Assembly: GCA_013203415.1 (NCBI GenBank)
Contig: JABMQE010000015.1
Location: 1 to 6,702, forward strand
Direction: 5' to 3'
From: Candidatus Falkowiibacteriota bacterium
GTDB taxonomy: Bacteria > Patescibacteriota > Patescibacteriia > UBA2591 > JABMQE01
Length of the DNA: 6,702 nucleotides
Shown here: positions 3,738 to 6,702 of the stretch, piece by piece
How positions within the stretch are numbered: the first letter of the stretch is position 1
Layout of the letters: each line of letters begins with the position of its first letter
Position numbers and translations under genes: made by a program
Notes under the pieces: model-generated
What the model was told of the DNA's origin: nothing
Database searches by the model: none
What the model saw: only the letters and a program-made list of their open reading frames with translations

Positions 3738-5170
3738 TGGACTTAAATACTCTCACAATTACAGAGGCCCACGCTGGCCTAGTTAAAAAAGAGTTCTCAA
3801 GTACCGAGCTCACCAAAGCTTGTTTGCAACAGATAAAAAAAACCGAACCTAAAGTTCATGCTTTTTTGCTTGTTGCCGAAAAACAGGCCTTGTCCCAAGC
3901 CCGCGAAGTGGATACCAAAATTTCAAGAAAAGAAAAAATAGGGGAGTTAGCAGGTATCCCATATTCTGCTAAAGATCTTTTTTGTACCAAAGACATAAAA
4001 ACCACCGCCGCCTCACGCATTTTAGAAAACTATATTCCTCCCTACGAGTCCACCACTACCAAGCGTCTAAAAGACGGGGACGCTGTTTTAATTGGCAAAA
4101 CAAACTTAGACGAGTTTGCTCATGGCGCCTCCACCGAGCATTCTGCCTTCGGCCCAACCCATAATCCACACGACTTAACCCGCGTTCCCGGCGGTTCCAG
4201 CGGCGGCTCTGCCGCCAGTGTTGCCAGCCATGAGTGCCTTTTTTCTCTTGGCACAGATACTGCCGGCTCCATCCGCCAGCCCGCCAATTTCTGCGGCGTG
4301 GTCGGCATCAAACCTACTTATGGCCGCACCTCCCGCTATGGCGTAATTGCCATGGCTTCATCCCTGGACTCCATCGGCCATCTCACCCGTAGTGTCGAAG
4401 ATGCCGCCCTTGTCCTTAAGGCAATCGCTGGCCATGACCCTCACGATTCCACCACTTCGTCCGAGCCAGTCCCAGATTATCTAAAAGAAATTAAAAAACC
4501 AATCAAAAATCTTAAAATCGGTATTCCACGCGAATATTTTGGTGATGGCCTAAACAAAGATGTCAGAGAAAAAATCGAAGCCGCGATTGCCAAGCTAAAA
4601 GAACTCGGCGCATCCATCACAAATGTCTCCCTTCCCTTGACTAAATATGCAGTCCCTTGTTATTATATAATCCAGCCCGCCGAAGTGTCTTCCAACCTCG
4701 CCCGCTACGACGGCATCAAATATGGGCTATCAGATAGCACAGCCAAAGACCTTCTAAGCGTTTACTTAAAATCCAGAGCCCGTGGTTTTGGCGCCGAAGC
4801 CAAACGCCGCATTATGCTCGGCACCTATACTCTCTCGTCCGGCTATTATGATGCCTATTACTTGAAAGCCCAAAAAGTCCGCACTCTTATTCGCCAGGAC
4901 TTTGAAAAAGTTTTAGCCAAAGTCGATTGTCTCCTAACCCCTATCTCGCCAACCACTGCTTTCAAAATTGGCGAAAAAACAGATGACCCTCTAAAGCTTT
5001 ATTTAGAAGATATTTATACTGCGCCAGTAAACCTCTTCGGCGGACCTGGCATTTCTGTTCCATGCGGCCAGATAGACGGCCTGCCAGTCAATTTTCAGCT
5101 TATCGGTAAACATTTTGGCGAACCAGAAATTCTAAGAGCTGCCTACCACTACGAACAAAGCACGTCCTAA
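3737..5170 (+). CDS. gatA: Aspartyl/glutamyl-tRNA amidotransferase subunit A (amidase)
   Basis: Glutaminase subunit of GatCAB: it hydrolyses glutamine and channels ammonia to GatB for transamidation of Glu-tRNA(Gln)/Asp-tRNA(Asn). The 477 residues are close to the usual ~485. The amidase signature is complete: catalytic K79 in GIPYSAKD, cis-Ser S154 in PGGSSGGSAA and nucleophile S178 in GTDTAGSIRQPA. These are the same numbers as in Staphylococcus aureus GatA, which supports the TTG start at 3737. No in-frame ATG or GTG lies between that TTG and the in-frame stop at 3716-3718. The start codon overlaps the end of the heptad repeat and has no Shine-Dalgarno, so translation is probably coupled to gatC or leaderless-like. 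gatB does not follow and must lie elsewhere. Confidence 0.96.
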   Translation: MDLNTLTITEAHAGLVKKEFSSTELTKACLQQIKKTEPKVHAFLLVAEKQALSQAREVDTKISRKEKIGELAGIPYSAKDLFCTKDIKTTAASRILENYIPPYESTTTKRLKDGDAVLIGKTNLDEFAHGASTEHSAFGPTHNPHDLTRVPGGSSGGSAASVASHECLFSLGTDTAGSIRQPANFCGVVGIKPTYGRTSRYGVIAMASSLDSIGHLTRSVEDAALVLKAIAGHDPHDSTTSSEPVPDYLKEIKKPIKNLKIGIPREYFGDGLNKDVREKIEAAIAKLKELGASITNVSLPLTKYAVPCYYIIQPAEVSSNLARYDGIKYGLSDSTAKDLLSVYLKSRARGFGAEAKRRIMLGTYTLSSGYYDAYYLKAQKVRTLIRQDFEKVLAKVDCLLTPISPTTAFKIGEKTDDPLKLYLEDIYTAPVNLFGGPGISVPCGQIDGLPVNFQLIGKHFGEPEILRAAYHYEQSTS

Positions 5171-5180
5171 AACTAATAAT

Positions 5181-5271
5181 GTTCAATGTTCAATGCTCAA
5201 CGTTCAACGTTCAACGTTCAACGTTCAATGTTCAATGCTCAATGTTCGATGTTCAATGTTCAATGTTCAAT
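5181..5271 (+). repeat. 13-copy heptanucleotide tandem repeat (GTTCAAY)
   Basis: Thirteen consecutive 7-bp units fill 91 bp between gatA and the thioredoxin-like gene. Most are GTTCAAT or GTTCAAC, with GCTCAAC/GCTCAAT and one GTTCGAT variant. There is no coding frame across it. It ends 24 bp before the next start codon, so copy-number change would alter the spacing of any upstream control elements. Confidence 0.95.
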
Positions 5272-5295
5272 GTATTAATTACTAATTATCAATAA

Positions 5296-5913
5296 ATGTC
5301 TAACGAATCCCAAAACCCAAAAGTCAGTTTTATCTTCGGACTTGTTACTGGCTTGGCTGTTTTCGGCATCATTGGTTTCGGCTTAATGTATTCCAAACTT
5401 AAGCCCGATAGCCAGCCGAATGGAGATCCTAATAACAATGATGTTGTAGTCGGAAACAACAACCCAGACCCTTATGATTTCGAAGTCCATGATGCCAAAG
5501 TAGTAGATACCATGCCCCATACCGGGCCTTCTACTTTCGAAGAAACCAGCGACCCTCTTTGTCAGGAAAACGGCAAACCAGCGGTTTATCTTTTTTCCAC
5601 CACTTGGTGCCCTCATTGCGCCTGGATTCAGCCGACCTTTGATAGGATGGCTAAAGATTATCAAGCCAAGGGCGGCATCGAAATTTTTCACTGGGAAATG
5701 GATCTAAACGACAACACCCTAACATCCGAAGTTGAAACCCAAATCCCCGAGAACCAAATGACCCTCTACCAAAAATATAATCCCGAAGGTTTTGTGCCGA
5801 CCTTTATTATCGGCTGCAAGCAATTCCGGGTTGGCAATGGCTACGAACAGCAAAACGACTTGGTTTCCGAGGAAGTCGAACTCCGCACCCTTATCGATGC
5901 CTTGCTTGAATGA
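5296..5913 (+). CDS. Membrane-anchored thioredoxin-fold protein (CPHC active site)
   Basis: Predicted thiol-disulfide oxidoreductase outside the cytoplasmic membrane, 205 residues. A short polar N-terminus is followed by one membrane segment (about 11-32, VSFIFGLVTGLAVFGIIGFG). A Pro/Asn/Asp-rich linker (about 35-65) comes next, then a thioredoxin fold with the redox motif WCPHC (C105, C108) and the cis-proline loop VPTFIIG (P168). The CPHC dipeptide is the one found in DsbA-type oxidants, but the short domain without a long helical insert is closer to TlpA/thioredoxin-like proteins, so direction of electron flow is uncertain. C89 and C174 are extra cysteines that could form a structural disulfide. 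No Shine-Dalgarno precedes the ATG. Stop is TGA. lgt, another envelope gene, lies 350 bp downstream. Confidence 0.85.
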   Translation: MSNESQNPKVSFIFGLVTGLAVFGIIGFGLMYSKLKPDSQPNGDPNNNDVVVGNNNPDPYDFEVHDAKVVDTMPHTGPSTFEETSDPLCQENGKPAVYLFSTTWCPHCAWIQPTFDRMAKDYQAKGGIEIFHWEMDLNDNTLTSEVETQIPENQMTLYQKYNPEGFVPTFIIGCKQFRVGNGYEQQNDLVSEEVELRTLIDALLE

Positions 5914-5914
5914 A

Positions 5915-5998
5915 GCCTCCCTAACAGGAGCTGGGAGAATCTGCTATACGATGCGGGAGGCAAAACCCCGCACCGAAGAAGGCCTTCTGGTGCGGGGT
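5915..5998 (+). other. Structured region after the thioredoxin-like gene (two hairpins)
   Basis: GCCTCCC (5915-5921) pairs with GGGAGGC (5955-5961). The same CCTCCC can instead pair with GGAG or TGGGAG in between, so the folds exclude each other. Immediately after, ACCCCGCACC (5965-5974) pairs with GGTGCGGGGT (5989-5998), with the palindrome AGAAGGCCTTCT (5977-5988) at the top. On the minus strand this second hairpin is followed by TTTT and could terminate transcription. On the plus strand it has no T-run. Confidence 0.5.
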
Positions 5999-6023
5999 AA
6001 TCCACATTATTCAGATTAAATTT

Positions 6024-6069
6024 ATGAGTCCCGGTGCCTTTATTTGGTACTGGGACTCGTATTGTTTTT
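6024..6069 (+). terminator. Intrinsic terminator after the thioredoxin-like gene
   Basis: GAGTCCCGGTGCC (6026-6038) pairs with GGTACTGGGACTC (6046-6058) over 13 bp with two G·T pairs and a 7-nt TTTATTT loop. It is followed by TATTGTTTTT on the plus strand. It would end the transcript of the upstream gene before lgt. Confidence 0.7.
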
Positions 6070-6088
6070 GATAGTCGCAGTATTATCA

Positions 6089-6129
6089 GTTATCTCCCCC
6101 TTACCAAGGGGGAGAACTAAAGAGGGGGT
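6089..6129 (+). repeat. Second palindromic repeat family, copy 1
   Basis: GTTATC flank, perfect 10-bp hairpin TCTCCCCCTT/AAGGGGGAGA (6093-6102 with 6106-6115, loop ACC), then AACTAAAGAGGGGGT. The flanks match the inverted copy at 6202-6244. Confidence 0.75.
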
Positions 6130-6201
6130 AAAAGTCAGAAGACTAAATTAGTCGGTCAGTATTTGGAATTAAAGAAAGTGAAAATTAAACGTCCGCCCCA
6201 A

Positions 6202-6244
6202 ACCCCTCCTTCCGTTCCTCCCCTTAAATTAAGGGGAGGATAAC
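6202..6244 (-). repeat. Second palindromic repeat family, copy 2 (inverted)
   Basis: Read on the minus strand: GTTATC, a 12-bp hairpin TCCTCCCCTTAA/TTAAGGGGAGGA around a single base (6216-6240), then an AAGGAGGGGT tail. It has the same flank-hairpin-tail plan as copy 1 in the opposite orientation. Its left end on the minus strand lies 20 bp before the lgt ATG. Confidence 0.75.
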
Positions 6245-6263
6245 GAGTTGTAAGTTTGCTAAT

Positions 6264-6702
6264 ATGAAAATATTCCCCGCACCTAATCCAATAATGTTTA
6301 CTCTCGGTCCTTTTACCATTTATTGGTATGGTTTTTTAATAACCATTGCCATAATTTTGGGCTTTCTTATCTCTCTTAAACTGGCCAAAAAATATGGCAT
6401 AAAAAAAAATTCTGTTTTAGATTTATATTTCTGGCTTATTATTTTTGGCATCATTGGCGCCCGCCTTTATCATGTCGCCTGCGAATGGCAAACCTATCTT
6501 GCCGACCCCCTAAGAATCATAAAAATTTGGCAAGGCGGCCTCGGCATCTACGGCGCCATCATTGCCGGCCTTATAGTCATCTGGCTCTACAGCAAAAAAA
6601 ACAAAACCCTCATGCCTCACCTGTCCCGAGCAGAGTCGAGGGATGCCTCACCTGTCCCGAGCAGAGTCGAGGGATGCCTCACCTGTCCCGAGCAGAGTCG
6701 AG
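6264..6702 (+). CDS. lgt: Prolipoprotein diacylglyceryl transferase, N-terminal 146 residues (runs off window)
   Basis: Integral membrane enzyme that transfers diacylglycerol from phosphatidylglycerol to the lipobox cysteine of prolipoproteins, the first step of lipoprotein maturation. It starts at ATG 6264 with the typical N-terminus MKIFPAPNPIMFTLGPFTIYWYGFL. Membrane segments are seen at about 17-40, 54-72 and 92-110, with the family blocks GARLYHV (65-71) and GGLGIYGAIIAG (91-102). The second block is where E. coli Lgt has H103; this protein has Y96, and variants without that His are known in other phyla. From residue 117 on, the sequence (MPHLSRAESR...) is encoded by a 31-bp tandem repeat and has no Lgt similarity. 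The expected next segment, with the GRWGNF region, must lie beyond the window. No Shine-Dalgarno is visible. Confidence 0.93.
   Translation, partial: MKIFPAPNPIMFTLGPFTIYWYGFLITIAIILGFLISLKLAKKYGIKKNSVLDLYFWLIIFGIIGARLYHVACEWQTYLADPLRIIKIWQGGLGIYGAIIAGLIVIWLYSKKNKTLMPHLSRAESRDASPVPSRVEGCLTCPEQSR
6612..6702 (+). repeat. 31-bp tandem repeat inside lgt, ~3 copies, reaching the window edge
   Basis: Units begin at 6612, 6643 and 6674, each starting ATGCCTCACCTGTCCCG and ending GAGTCGAGGG, and identical as far as visible. The third copy is cut by the window after 29 bp. The core (TCCCGAGC ... GTCGAGGGA) is an imperfect palindrome. Because 31 is not a multiple of 3, each copy is read in a different frame, and all three frames are open. 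Confidence 0.93.

Noticed and set aside
5181..5271. Replication origin iterons or DnaA boxes
   Set aside because: The 7-bp units do not resemble TTATNCACA and no replication gene is nearby.
5915..5961. Short tRNA with 7-bp acceptor GCCTCCC/GGGAGGC
   Set aside because: The interior is only 33 nt, with no T-arm and no anticodon arm.
5792..6019. Open frame overlapping the thioredoxin-like gene end
   Set aside because: It is a shifted-frame shadow of that gene continuing into the hairpins; no protein-like pattern and no start signal.
6612..6702. CRISPR array
   Set aside because: The 31-bp units are directly adjacent with no spacers and lie inside an open lgt frame; it is a tandem repeat.

Overview
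The window looks like chromosomal DNA of an uncultured bacterium, most likely a Candidate Phyla Radiation / Patescibacteria lineage. This is an inference from gene style: compact housekeeping proteins, mostly no Shine-Dalgarno sequences, A/T-rich spacers full of short tandem and palindromic repeats, and a RAYT-type transposase among those repeats. No 16S or ribosomal protein gene is present to confirm it. TGA is used as a stop (end of the thioredoxin-like gene and of the small minus-strand ORF) and never inside the main genes. That argues against the Gracilibacteria/Absconditabacteria code, where TGA encodes glycine.

Layout. Bases 1-1475 (+) are the C-terminal three quarters of NAD-dependent DNA ligase (ligA), carrying a 30-bp perfect palindrome inside the reading frame. 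Bases 1476-2250 hold a REP-associated tyrosine (Y1/HUH) transposase and four REP-like palindromes of one family: one just before the gene, one inverted over its 3' end that supplies its stop codon, and two after it. Bases 2251-2341 show nothing recognisable. Bases 2342-2763 are a minus-strand tRNA cluster with a clear intrinsic terminator: an intact tRNA-Arg(ACG), a broken tRNA-Pro(GGG)-like sequence, and a tRNA with anticodon GCA but an abnormal anticodon arm.

Bases 2782-3247 (-) form a self-contained unit. It has two tandem palindromic operator-like sites, a near-consensus sigma70 promoter, a consensus Shine-Dalgarno sequence, a 58-residue Cys-containing ORF of unknown function, and a 114-nt rod-like inverted structure with a possible terminator, ahead of the tRNAs. 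Bases 3294-5170 (+) are a promoter, a large inverted repeat in the leader, then gatC and gatA, two subunits of the tRNA-dependent amidotransferase. gatB does not follow. A heptanucleotide tandem repeat lies in the gatC-gatA gap and a larger one (13 copies) after gatA. Bases 5296-5913 (+) encode a membrane-anchored thioredoxin-fold protein with a CPHC active site. Bases 5914-6263 have no gene but carry three hairpins and an inverted pair of a second palindromic repeat family. Bases 6264-6702 (+) are the N-terminal part of lgt, ending inside a 31-bp tandem repeat that is open in all three frames.

Functionally the genes are mostly housekeeping: DNA repair/replication (LigA), translation (tRNAs, GatCA) and envelope biogenesis (thioredoxin-like protein, Lgt). 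The distinctive theme is repeat invasion. At least five repeat families occupy spacers and also sit inside ligA, the RAYT 3' end, a tRNA and lgt, often in a form that keeps the reading frame open.
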